The notes below the pieces were generated by a model. It did not search any database and was not told the DNA's origin. It worked only from the letters and a program-made list of their open reading frames with translations. From Candidatus Trichorickettsia mobilis (GTDB lineage: Bacteria; Pseudomonadota; Alphaproteobacteria; Rickettsiales; Rickettsiaceae), in the NCBI RefSeq assembly GCF_034366785.1, contig NZ_CP112932.1, forward strand, positions 1,273,839 through 1,337,838: DNA of 64,000 bases, in the 5' to 3' direction. Every line of letters starts with the position of its first letter. Within the stretch, counting starts at the first letter, position 1. Shown here piece after piece: positions 30,445 to 39,924 of this stretch. Both the position numbers and the translations under genes were made by a program.

Positions 30445-32381
30445 CTATTGGATTATAGCAACAGTGTTGTAAATATTAGATTGAATAATGTCTTTCAAGT
30501 TTTGAAATTCTATTGTCTTAATCTCATCGTTTCTTATCCATGATTTGTGAATTACTGCTTTTTCTACTATAATGCTATCTTGAGAATTTATTGATGACTT
30601 ACGAGACATACTAATAAAAGGACCATCAAATACAAAATCTAAATTATCTATATTTGGTATTTTAGTATTCTTAAAAACAGTTCTTCTTGTTATTGTTTGT
30701 GGAAATTTTAAACTTAAATCATTTGCAGAAGTTTTTATATCAGTGTTTAACACTTCTTTAAAAATAGAAAAATTATTATTTAAGAAATATATTTTTCCTA
30801 AGTTAGATTTTAATAACAAATCATTATTTTTATAACTCAAAGAAATATTTATTGTTTCAATTAACTTTGAATTAAGTTTTGGCATAGAAATTTGTAAAAT
30901 ATTATTGGCTTTAATATTATTAGCAGGAATGTATCTAGCACAAAAATCATTAATTATTTTTTCTTTTGAAGAATATATGCCAGACGCTGTTAAATAAGAA
31001 GCTGCTTCACCTTTAAATGATATGTTAGCATAAGTAACATCACTATCTATAATTTGATCTAATAATATTTGAGCATTTTCCTCAGAAATAAGAGGAATTT
31101 TTTCATATGTTGACTCACTACCATTTAGCACTAAAACAAACTTATCTGATATATTTGGTAAAACTCCGTTAATTATGTTAGCTTTAGCGCTTGGGTCGAT
31201 CCAACAAACTTTTTTGTTTGCATCTATTACTTTAACAATGGCATGATTAAAATCATACATACTTGGAATTTTTTTTCTCAATACTAGGAGAATCTTCAAT
31301 ACGAACCAATGCAATATTAGCTTCATACCCTAATGATCTTAGAATTTTGGTAAAAATTAATGCAAAATCTTTGCAATCACCAAATTGATCAGCTTCAACT
31401 AATGCTAAATTTCTAGGAATAAACTTGCCCTCTATACTTCTTAAATCTGAGAAGTGCTTTATTTTTGCATGCAACTCTGTTGTTATTTCATTGATTTGCT
31501 CAGAGAGATCTTTTTTTTGAGATGCAGATTTTAATGTGCTTAAGAACATTCTAGGTAATTTTTGATTTAGTACAATATCATACTTGTCAGATAAGAGTTT
31601 CCCAAGCGTTTGCCAATTATTTCAACTAGATATTGATAGATAAGTACGATAATATGGATTTCTTTTACTAAACTGAGATTCATCAATTACTACATCAGTA
31701 ATTGGTTTTACTAATTTAATTTCTGCTTCCGAGCTATAAGCTGGTTTATTTACAATGCTATTTTTTTTGACTAGTAATTTCTGTTCTGGATCATTAACCT
31801 CAATTTTTATTGGAATTTTAGAATAGATATTAATTTTAGATCTGAACCAATAACCACCAGACCCATAGTAATAATTACTAAAAAACTGTCCGTCAATTGG
31901 AACTTTTTTTGTATATTTTTAGTATAATAAATAAATCCTGGACCCAATTTCTGATTTTGGGAAATTAATAGATATTTGTTTAATATTGTTATAGTTCTGA
32001 CAAGTTATTAGCTACATACTTGTCTTCTATATTAGTTTGTGAGACTTCATATTCATATTTATTAACAAGGGTTTTTGCTTTAATAATATTAACTAACGAA
32101 CTATCTCCATCGTAGGTTATAGCATATTTACTCATTAATTTTCTACCTGATTCATTTAAAATCCTTACTTGAATTTCTATCAATTCTTCATATGTGCCAT
32201 CTTCTTTAATAGATAGTGTTGTATTATAAAAATCATATTGTATAGGAGTATTTTTGAGGTCTTGTAATCTAGCGTAAGTTACACCAGCATAGCCAAGTAC
32301 GATTAAAATAAAAATATGCAAAATAAAATTTATCAAATAATTCATGATGTCTAACTCAATTATTACTCCCCTTTTCTTCAA
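30445..32381 (-). pseudogene. DUF3857/transglutaminase-like protein, multiply broken
   Basis: Minus-strand frames at 32381-31989, about 31980-31550, 31549-31253 and 31326-30445 form one protein of about 640 residues. The first has an N-terminal membrane segment and the start of a DUF3857 domain. The middle, in another frame, reads GQFFSNYYYGSGGYWFRSK and then hits a TGA where SSWNNWQTL is expected (near 31623). The transglutaminase core follows: QFGDCKDFALIFTKIL with the catalytic Cys, then, after another frameshift near 31260-31320, YDFNHAIVKV with the His and WIDPSAK with the Asp. The C-terminal part is open. At least two frameshifts and one stop make it non-functional. Intact relatives occur in rickettsiae with unknown substrates. 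Confidence 0.8.
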
Positions 32382-32491
32382 GAATCTGTCATATTTTCTC
32401 AGTTGCTAACCTTTCGTATCTTTGCTATATTATAACTTACATTTTTAATTTCTATCTGTGATAGCAATATTATTTGCTTTTATCAAGAATT

Positions 32492-32519
32492 TTGGCATGA
32501 TTTATGCGTAATTTAATAT
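32492..32519 (+). promoter_or_regulatory. Candidate promoter of fliK-flgD
   Basis: TTGGCA (32492-32497) and TAATAT (32514-32519) are separated by 16 bases and lie 23 bases before the fliK ATG. They resemble sigma-70 -35 and -10 boxes. The same stretch contains TGGCATGATTTATGC, which also fits the GG-N10-GC spacing of sigma-54 promoters used for flagellar genes in other Alphaproteobacteria. The sigma-70 reading needs no extra factor and is preferred. Confidence 0.4.
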
Positions 32520-32541
32520 TAAACATTGATTGGATTTAGTT

Positions 32542-33996
32542 ATGGCTGATTTAGCGGTTTTAAGTGTTATAAGTAATAATGGTAGTAATAAAATATTAGC
32601 GCTTGAATCTGATTTTAGCCAGGATAATAATAAATTTAAAGAAATGCTAGGAAAAGCAAGTAATAGATTAGAGAAAGCCGAAAGCAGAAAAGAAAGAAAT
32701 CCTGAGGCGCAAGAAAATAAGTTAGAAAAAACTGAAGAAGCTCAAGATGTTGAAGTTGAATTTGAGTTTGTGATTAGTAATGAAGGTAATATTAAAGCTG
32801 ATAGCGATGAAAATAGTATACAAAGCTTTATGTTGTCTAATTTAAACACAGAAAATGAGCAATTTGTAGTAGCTGATGACGCAGATCTTAAAAAAGAGAT
32901 ATTAGTAGCGTCGGCAGAAATAGATGCTAATTTACATCAGCAGGTGTTGCCACAAGAAACTAAAGTAGATAAAGGTACAGTAAAAGGTACAGTAGAGGTA
33001 GATACTGTGCAAGAATTGGTTATTACAACAAATGCAGATGTCAATAGCTTTATGCCAATAAAATTCGAAGAAACAAAGTTAAAACAAGCTGAAGAAATTG
33101 ATATTGCTCTTCCTCAAGAAGATAAGAAGGCTGATGATTTAGCGCAAGATTTGGTATTAGGAAGTCAATTTTTGCCTTTACAATCTATGCAAAGACTGGA
33201 TTTAGACTCAGAGCTATCAGATTTAAGTGATAATCTGACACCGAGTACTAGACAAGAAAAGCAAAAAAAAGTAGATGTGGGGGTTAATATTATAACTGAG
33301 CCTGAAGGCAGTGATGGTAATGTAAAGAATTTTGGTCAGAATAATATAAAGCCTGATATGGTTCACAGAGTAGTTGCGCCAGTTGTTGAAATGCTGAGGT
33401 CAGAAATACAAGCAACAAAAGATATAAATGATCATTTAAGTAATAGTAAAGAGTTAATAGAAGATAGTAGCAGTGGCTCTAAGAGTTTTGTTATTCAACT
33501 AGACGGTGATAAAAGGACGGTTATCTCATTTAAAGAGATTGCAAGTCAACAATTAGAGAATATTCCACATCGTAACGATCAGGTAAGAATGGCTGTTGAA
33601 ACAGCAGCCAATAATGGCTATAGTAAGATTATATTACAAATGCATCCAGAAAGTTTGGGAACTATAGATATCGCCATTGAATTTAATAAAGAGAAGGTGG
33701 TTTCAATCCAATTTAGAGCTGAAAATCGTAATACTAGCGAGTTACTAGCTAAAGATTGTCCTGTTTTAGAGCGTGAACTTAGTAAAGTAGTGAATATAGA
33801 TAGTGATACTTCTTTGAGTTTTGATTTTAAAGGCGATAATAGTGATAATAGCAGTCATCAAACTCCTGAACAAAATAAGAGAAACATATTATCAACACAT
33901 TTGATGTTACAAGAAGATACTAATAGTAAAGCAAAGCCAATTAAGAATGGCTATGGTGGTAGACTTAGCGCAGATAGTGTTGATATTAAAGTTTGA
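32542..33996 (+). CDS. fliK: Flagellar hook-length control protein FliK
   Basis: A 484-residue protein from the ATG at 32542 (an upstream in-frame TTG at 32530 adds four residues but has a poorer ribosome-binding site). The first 330 residues are low-complexity, rich in Glu, Lys, Asp and Asn, as is usual for the FliK ruler. Residues about 350-440 hold the conserved Flg_hook domain: VRMAVETAANNGYSKIILQM, HPESLGTIDIAIEF and a FRAENRNTSELLAKD segment. FliK measures hook length and switches the export apparatus to filament substrates. flgD follows nine bases after the stop, a pairing common in flagellar clusters. The N-terminal composition would make homology hard to see in searches. Confidence 0.88.
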   Translation: MADLAVLSVISNNGSNKILALESDFSQDNNKFKEMLGKASNRLEKAESRKERNPEAQENKLEKTEEAQDVEVEFEFVISNEGNIKADSDENSIQSFMLSNLNTENEQFVVADDADLKKEILVASAEIDANLHQQVLPQETKVDKGTVKGTVEVDTVQELVITTNADVNSFMPIKFEETKLKQAEEIDIALPQEDKKADDLAQDLVLGSQFLPLQSMQRLDLDSELSDLSDNLTPSTRQEKQKKVDVGVNIITEPEGSDGNVKNFGQNNIKPDMVHRVVAPVVEMLRSEIQATKDINDHLSNSKELIEDSSSGSKSFVIQLDGDKRTVISFKEIASQQLENIPHRNDQVRMAVETAANNGYSKIILQMHPESLGTIDIAIEFNKEKVVSIQFRAENRNTSELLAKDCPVLERELSKVVNIDSDTSLSFDFKGDNSDNSSHQTPEQNKRNILSTHLMLQEDTNSKAKPIKNGYGGRLSADSVDIKV

Positions 33997-34005
33997 GGTA
34001 AATTA

Positions 34006-35943
34006 ATGAAAGTTTTAAATCCAAGACAAACGGGGTTAGCAGAAAGCCTCTTAGCAGAAAAAACCTTTGGTGGTAAGAGGCAAGCTAATCATAGTAGTGC
34101 ATATAATAAGCTAAATCAAAACGATAGTTTTGAAGCAGCAATGGAACAGCTTGAGAAAGTAACGAGAGACTTTGAAAGAACCGTTATGGCATCTTTTAAG
34201 CATCAAAACATTATAGGCATGCTATCTGGAGATGGTTCAGGAGGGAATAACGATTCTCAGCAAAAGGGCATCATGGATCTCAGTAAAATGACTGTTGATA
34301 TAGCTCAGAATAAGACTTTAATAAACCAGATGCAGCGATTAGTAGAAAGCAATGAGCAATCTCAAATTGATTTGTATATGGGGAAAGAAGTTTATTATGA
34401 TGATACTATCAGAAATTATAGTGGGAATGATATTACCTTTGATTATGAATTAAAATATGGCAACTTTCCGCAAGGAACTAATATATCGGCTAGAATCAGT
34501 ATTTTTGATGCAAATGGTCGAGTGGTATTTAATGGTAAATGTAATAATAATAATGGTAGTAATAAATTTCTTTGGAATGGTAGAGACGATAAAGGTCAGG
34601 AAGTAGCTGAGGGCAAATATAGAATGGAAGTTTCAGCTTCGGCTACACTGGCTGGAAGTAAAGCTACGCTACCTATTAACGTTACTTCTTCTCTTAGTGG
34701 CGTTGTTGATGGTATCAGAGTATCGGACGGTAAACGGCTACTAGTTGTTAATGATAAGCTAGTTGATCCAGATAATATCACTGAATATAAGAATGTAAAA
34801 GCAGATAATGAAGCTATTTCAGTGAGTGCTAGTGCAGACCTTATTGGTATGCAAGCTACTATTGATTTATCTGTTGTTAGAGTGGTGGAAGGTAAAGGTG
34901 AGCTTATTTATGATAATCAGGTTCAGATAGAACACCCAGGAGATGTACGGGTTGACATTACAGATAAAAATGGTAAACCGCTAACTACAATTATTTATAA
35001 TGAGCCTCTGTTAGCAGGTGTTGGTACCTTAGAGTTAGATGCAAAAAAGCATAAGCTTGATGATGGAGAATATAATTATACATTATATGTGAAAGACAAT
35101 GATAGCCAACAAAATATTCAGTTAGGTAAGGTAAAGTTAGTTGATGTTACCGGTGTAGATATCAAGAATAAAAAAATCATTGCTGGTAGTGCAACTTATC
35201 CATTGGCCAATATCACTGGTATTATTGGTGAATCAAGAGAAGAAAGATTTTTAACTGGTTTAGCAGCTTCTTATATTGGCACACAGGTTGAATATGAAAA
35301 TAGCAATTTTAATCATAATAGTGGTGATCAGTTTACTAGAGAGGTAAGGATTCAGAAACCTGCTGAAGGTCAGCGTTTGGGCGATGCGGTACTTAAAATA
35401 TATAAAGGCGAACAATTAGTGGCGGAGGTACTAAAGCCAGCTGGTGAATTGTATTATCAGGGTCAAGAACTTACTCCAAGATATGATGAGTTAGATCTAG
35501 CTGGTCAGACTATGGTTAATAATTACATCAAAGATAAATTCTTGATTCAAGGGTTTAATCAGTATACGGATCTTAACTTAGATCGTCAAATAGCTGTTGC
35601 TCCTTATGTTGGACCTTATATTAACACAGAATTCAGAGCAGGAAATATATTTAAACAGGGGCAAGCTCATGATGAAGCTACTAGGCTGAAAAATAGAGAA
35701 ATCGTTGAATTTCACTGGGATGGTAGAAGGATCGATGGGCTGCTTGCCGAAAATGGAGAATATCGCTATGAAGTTCATACAACTACAGTCGATAATATTA
35801 CAAATATAATTACTTCAACAAAAGTTAGTACTATTACTAATGATTTAATAAAAAGCTCAATAGTAGAAAATGGACAACTATCTTTTGAGTTAGCAAGTGG
35901 TAGGACTATTACAGATAAGCAAATTTTGGCAATAAAATCATAA
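34006..35943 (+). CDS. flgD: Flagellar hook cap protein FlgD, unusually long
   Basis: A 645-residue FlgD, nearly three times the usual 220-250. The N-terminal FlgD domain (about 1-130) shows the hook-cap region ending MTVDIAQNKTLINQMQRLVE. An FlgD Ig-like unit follows with FLWNGRDDKGQEVAEGKYRM near residue 188. A second unit of the same type, VEFHWDGRRIDG...GEYRYEVHT, occurs near 568. Between them lie about 350 residues of beta-rich repeats of no known type. FlgD caps the growing hook and is lost afterwards. It is second after fliK with nine bases between. The extension is either lineage-specific or a partial duplication. Confidence 0.85.
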   Translation: MKVLNPRQTGLAESLLAEKTFGGKRQANHSSAYNKLNQNDSFEAAMEQLEKVTRDFERTVMASFKHQNIIGMLSGDGSGGNNDSQQKGIMDLSKMTVDIAQNKTLINQMQRLVESNEQSQIDLYMGKEVYYDDTIRNYSGNDITFDYELKYGNFPQGTNISARISIFDANGRVVFNGKCNNNNGSNKFLWNGRDDKGQEVAEGKYRMEVSASATLAGSKATLPINVTSSLSGVVDGIRVSDGKRLLVVNDKLVDPDNITEYKNVKADNEAISVSASADLIGMQATIDLSVVRVVEGKGELIYDNQVQIEHPGDVRVDITDKNGKPLTTIIYNEPLLAGVGTLELDAKKHKLDDGEYNYTLYVKDNDSQQNIQLGKVKLVDVTGVDIKNKKIIAGSATYPLANITGIIGESREERFLTGLAASYIGTQVEYENSNFNHNSGDQFTREVRIQKPAEGQRLGDAVLKIYKGEQLVAEVLKPAGELYYQGQELTPRYDELDLAGQTMVNNYIKDKFLIQGFNQYTDLNLDRQIAVAPYVGPYINTEFRAGNIFKQGQAHDEATRLKNREIVEFHWDGRRIDGLLAENGEYRYEVHTTTVDNITNIITSTKVSTITNDLIKSSIVENGQLSFELASGRTITDKQILAIKS

Positions 35944-36128
35944 ATACAGTTTCCTTACTTGAACTGGATTGTAGTCAATTTAAGCGTATTGTTTTTATAG
36001 CTGACTTCATTCACGTTTTGTAACCAGAACCAAAGATTTGCTCAAAGCTTGACGACTTTTTTAAAAACCGTGAACAACGCTCACTTACAATTAATTAATA
36101 GTGGAGCGTTTTTTAAAGTTCTACAACA

Positions 36129-37901
36129 CTAACCATGTTTTTGCAAAATTTCCTGGATAATTTTACTTGCAAGTGGTGCTGCTGCTCTGCCGCCACTGCC
36201 ACCGTGATCTACAAATACTGAGATTGCATATTGGGGATCGTTGTAGGGTGCAAACCCGATAAATACTGCATGATTACGTCTTTCCCATGAGATAGATTGT
36301 CGACTCAGATCGTCATTGGCGTTTGCTTTTGATTGCACTTGTGCAGTGCCGGTCTTACCTGCAAACTGAAATTTCTCTTCTAGAATACGGCTATAATAAG
36401 CAGTACCGCCTAAGCTATTTACCGTTTGATACATTGCTTCTTTGATAAGTTCAAGATGCTCTTGGTTAATATCGATTTGAGTATAATTAGGGGTGTTTTT
36501 AGCTATTCTTGGGGTATAAAGTTTGCCATTATTTGCTATTGCTGCACAAAAACGAACTAATTGAATGGGAGTGGCTAAAAGAAATCCCTGTCCGATCGAT
36601 AGGTTTAAGGTATCACCTAATGTCCAATCTAGTCGCAATTTGCTTTTTTTCCATTTTTTAGAAGGAACAAATCCTAGCACTTCTCCAGGTAAATCAATGT
36701 CAGTTGAAGTACCAAAACCGAATTTCTTAGCCATGTTAATAATTCGATTGGCACCTATTAATTTTGCAATCTCGTACATATAAGAATTACAAGAACATTT
36801 AAGTGCTCCGATCATATTTAGAGAGCCATGTCCTAGACGACTGGCACAACGGAATCCACTCTTTAAAGCAGGGGTGCCATTGCAATACACCACCTTATCT
36901 GGAGTAATACCAGCTTCAAGTGCTGCTAGAATAGTAATTATTTTAAATACCGAGCCTGGAGGATAAGCATTTTGCACGGCTTTATTAATTAATGGTTTAT
37001 ATGGATCATTAATTAAACTATGCCAATATTCTTGTGAGAGTTTGGTAAAATTATTGGGTTCAAAACTAGGGCTAATAGCAAGAATTGGTAGATTACCATT
37101 GCGACAATTCATCACAATTGCTGAACAACCATATTGGTTTAAATAAGGTTCAATTTTGGTATGCAATTCTGCATCAATATTTAAAGTAATATTTTGACCA
37201 GGGATACTATTTACTTGCGTTAATTCTCTGATATATTTACCGAAAGCATTAACTTCCATTTGCTTATAGCCAAAACTTCCACGTAGCTCTTCTTCATAAT
37301 ATTTTTCAACACCTGATTTTCCTATAATAAAATCACGACTACTAACTGGTAATTCTCGAGATTCTTGCTCATTCACTTGTCCAATGTAGCCAAGTATATG
37401 TGCTGTTGCATTGTGCATTGGATAAAATCTTACTTGTCCCATATCAATAAAAATAGCACTTAATTTATGTTTATATTCTTCAATAATAGCTATTTGTTCC
37501 CAGCTAAGTTGATCAAGAATCATCACCGGCATTCTACGATCAGCTCTTTTTACTTTTTTCTCAATATATACTTGTTGCTCTTGAGTAAGTCCTAAAATTT
37601 GGTTAATTAATATTAACTCTTGTGGATAGCTTAGTTGACTATTCTTATCTAATAACAACCTAAAACAAAGTTTGTTAGTAGCTAATAGTTGACCACTAGT
37701 ATCATAAATTTGACCGCGATTAGGAGGAACTAACACTAAACTAATCCGATTTTTATCGGATAAAGTAGTGTATTCACTTTTCTTGATACATTGCATATAA
37801 AACATTCTGCTCGCGAGTATCGATAGCAATCCTAGCTTACCTACACCAATCAGAAAAGTACGACGCGATATTATTTGATTATGGAATATTTTATTTAGCA
37901 T
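36129..37901 (-). CDS. mrdA: Penicillin-binding protein 2 (elongasome transpeptidase)
   Basis: A 590-residue class B PBP. One membrane anchor (about 12-32) precedes the dimerisation domain (about 55-240). The transpeptidase domain has YPPGSVFKI (SxxK, near 313), SCNSYMYEI (SxN, near 370) and KTGTAQ (near 528). PBP2 cross-links peptidoglycan for cell elongation together with RodA and MreB. It overlaps mreD by 11 bases and ends the rodA-mreD-mrdA run. The annotation as PBP2 rather than PBP3 follows from length and from the rod-gene neighbourhood. Confidence 0.96.
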   Translation of the reverse strand: MLNKIFHNQIISRRTFLIGVGKLGLLSILASRMFYMQCIKKSEYTTLSDKNRISLVLVPPNRGQIYDTSGQLLATNKLCFRLLLDKNSQLSYPQELILINQILGLTQEQQVYIEKKVKRADRRMPVMILDQLSWEQIAIIEEYKHKLSAIFIDMGQVRFYPMHNATAHILGYIGQVNEQESRELPVSSRDFIIGKSGVEKYYEEELRGSFGYKQMEVNAFGKYIRELTQVNSIPGQNITLNIDAELHTKIEPYLNQYGCSAIVMNCRNGNLPILAISPSFEPNNFTKLSQEYWHSLINDPYKPLINKAVQNAYPPGSVFKIITILAALEAGITPDKVVYCNGTPALKSGFRCASRLGHGSLNMIGALKCSCNSYMYEIAKLIGANRIINMAKKFGFGTSTDIDLPGEVLGFVPSKKWKKSKLRLDWTLGDTLNLSIGQGFLLATPIQLVRFCAAIANNGKLYTPRIAKNTPNYTQIDINQEHLELIKEAMYQTVNSLGGTAYYSRILEEKFQFAGKTGTAQVQSKANANDDLSRQSISWERRNHAVFIGFAPYNDPQYAISVFVDHGGSGGRAAAPLASKIIQEILQKHG

Positions 37902-38400
37902 ACTTCTTTAAATAGAGTAATGATTTATCAAACAAGATCATGAATAGTGGGTAGGAAAAAATAGTCGTTAAATATTGAAATAATATCGTCACTAGATTTA
38001 AAGAAGATGATATTTTACTAGTGAAAATTAAATATCTAATAACTAATGCCAAAAATGCATAGCTACAAAATACGATAAAATTTATCGTGCTTGTTCTAAT
38101 TACCAGCCAAATTCGTAATTTATTTAATAGCAAATTAGTTAGTAAGAATGTTACTGCACTTGTGCCAATAGGAAAATGGTATAGTTGATCAAGAAATATG
38201 CCAATAATAAATATTTGCCAATATTTTATTTGATAATTCAAGCTGAAATAATAAATAATAATTATTTCTAATGCTGGAAAAATTTCACTTTCAATACCAA
38301 GGCGATATAGTACTAGTGGTAATAATAATAATAAAAACAAACTTATTATAAAACATAATATAATAAAAATATTAAACAATTTTTTGAACATGGAGTACAT
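37891..38400 (-). CDS. mreD: Rod shape-determining protein MreD
   Basis: A 169-residue hydrophobic protein with five or six membrane helices. The middle block IFIIGIFLDQLYHFPIGTSA is the recognisable part of MreD: an Asp followed by a short loop and the P-x-G-x-S segment. MreD belongs to the inner-membrane elongation complex with MreC, RodA and PBP2. It overlaps mrdA by 11 bases. mreB and mreC are not upstream here; rodA precedes it instead. The sequence is poorly conserved, as usual for this family. Confidence 0.85.
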   Translation of the reverse strand: MYSMFKKLFNIFIILCFIISLFLLLLLPLVLYRLGIESEIFPALEIIIIYYFSLNYQIKYWQIFIIGIFLDQLYHFPIGTSAVTFLLTNLLLNKLRIWLVIRTSTINFIVFCSYAFLALVIRYLIFTSKISSSLNLVTILFQYLTTIFSYPLFMILFDKSLLYLKKYAK

Positions 38401-38485
38401 TACTTACAAAACAGTTATAAGTTTAATAATAGTCGTAAACAATGCATAATAACGAACTCCGATTGGGTAGTTTTAGCTAATGCTT

Positions 38486-39586
38486 TTATAAATTTATGTG
38501 TCGGTGTACCTGTACATTCATCACTAAGCCAAACCCTATTAACATTGAAGCCATCATTGTACCACCATAAGATATAAATGGCAATGGTACACCCACTGCA
38601 GGCAACATTCCCATCACCATTGCTATATTAATAAATACGTGACTGAAAAAGATTGCGGTTACACCAACAACTATCAGCTTGCCAAAGATACTTTTAGTAT
38701 TAACCACAATAGTCAGGCAAATTGATATTATTAATGAGTATAGTGTTAATAACCATATCCCGCCAGCAAAACCAAATTCTTCAGCAAAGGTAGCAAAAAT
38801 AAAATCTGTCTGATGTTCTGGCAAAAAACTTAAATGGCTCTGAGTCCCATTCATCAATCCTTTACCAAAGATTCCTCCTGAGCCAATAGCAATTTTTGAT
38901 TGAATTATATTGTACCCAGCATTAAGAGGATCTTTTTCTGGGTCAAAGAACACTAATACTCGTTTGCGTTGATAATCATACATTAAATGCCAAATTATTG
39001 GTAAGCTTAACATTATACTGGCTCCAATAACAATAAATTTCCATAGCCTTACGCCCGCTGCAAAAAACATGAAGCCAGCAACAATTAAGGTAATGACTCC
39101 TGTGCCTAGATCAGGCTGCTTAATAATTAATATGACTGGTATAACTACTCCAATCACTGCTATACATAATTTTGATATTTTTGTAAGATCTATAATTGAT
39201 AGTTGATGAAAATATTTTGCTAGCATTAATACAATTGCAAGTTTTGCTGGTTCTGACGGTTGCACTCTGGTAAAACCAAAATCTATCCAACGTTTTGCAC
39301 CCATAGCAATAGTACCAAATACTTCAACGCCAATAAGTAATAATAAAATCAAGAAATAGAATAGATAGGAAAATTTAAAGATTATCCTGAGATCAAGAAT
39401 CGCTATTAAGATGCTAAACGGCATAAATAAACAAAAATTTATTATTTGCTTATGAGACCATGGGTATATACTGCCTCCAGCAGCAGAATAAAGTATAATA
39501 AAACCACTGCAGCAAAGTATACTAATAATTAATAATAATGTGAGTGGTAATTTAGATAGTGATTCTAAATAATTCGTTTTATACAT
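38486..39586 (-). CDS. mrdB: RodA, SEDS-family peptidoglycan polymerase
   Basis: A 366-residue SEDS protein with ten membrane helices. Landmarks are AMGAKRWIDFGFTRVQPSEP (helix 2-3 loop), KQPDLGTGVI and the catalytic-site region around VFFDPEKDPLNAGYNIIQSK, then GKGLMNGTQSHLSFLPEHQT with the conserved Glu/His and Asp (DFIFATFAEEFG), and PLPFISYGG at the end. RodA polymerises glycan strands with PBP2 during elongation. It is the first gene of rodA-mreD-mrdA, 85 bases upstream of mreD. Length and motifs are normal. Confidence 0.96.
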   Translation of the reverse strand: MYKTNYLESLSKLPLTLLLIISILCCSGFIILYSAAGGSIYPWSHKQIINFCLFMPFSILIAILDLRIIFKFSYLFYFLILLLLIGVEVFGTIAMGAKRWIDFGFTRVQPSEPAKLAIVLMLAKYFHQLSIIDLTKISKLCIAVIGVVIPVILIIKQPDLGTGVITLIVAGFMFFAAGVRLWKFIVIGASIMLSLPIIWHLMYDYQRKRVLVFFDPEKDPLNAGYNIIQSKIAIGSGGIFGKGLMNGTQSHLSFLPEHQTDFIFATFAEEFGFAGGIWLLTLYSLIISICLTIVVNTKSIFGKLIVVGVTAIFFSHVFINIAMVMGMLPAVGVPLPFISYGGTMMASMLIGFGLVMNVQVHRHINL

Positions 39587-39637
39587 ACCTAATTATTATA
39601 AAAGTTTAGGGAAGTGCGTACGCTGTATATGATATAT

Positions 39638-39892
39638 GCGTCAAGTTAATGAAAAGAGACGTATGAACAATTTTGTTTGGACACAAACTACCGTCTGAGT
39701 TCAGCTCTCTACTTTCCGCTGTCATTGCGAGGCTTCAGCCGAAGCAATCCAAAAAATGTAAAACGACTATTTACTAGATTGTTTCGGCTGCGTAAACAGT
39801 GATTACTTTGTTTCGCGCAGCCGAGACGTAGCATATTTGACTTATCATAATTCAACTGGCATTGCTATATCTCTTTTTCCTTAACTTGATGC
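39638..39892. repeat. 255-bp element with imperfect TCAAGTTAA ends and a nested repeat
   Basis: The ends, GCGTCAAGTTAATGAAAAGA (39638) and CTTTTTCCTTAACTTGATGC (up to 39892), are an imperfect inverted repeat and resemble the ends of the element at 27280-27420. Inside, TGTCATTGCGAGGCTTCAGC and CGAAGCAATCC followed by a GGCTGCG...CGCAGCC part form a second, nested hairpin. It fills most of the 338-base gap between rodA and the sensor kinase; nothing else is visible there. Confidence 0.65.
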
Positions 39893-39924
39893 AAAGCTTG
39901 AACAAGATATACCAATTCCTGATT

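Noticed and set aside
31610..31640. TGA read as tryptophan in the transglutaminase-like gene
   Set aside because: A recoded TGA would explain SSWNNW, but the same gene also has frameshifts, and the intact genes nearby use TGA as a stop; simple decay is enough.
32493..32507. Sigma-54 promoter as the main fliK promoter
   Set aside because: The match is GG-N10-GC plus a few bases only, and a sigma-70 reading of the same stretch is as good without needing RpoN.
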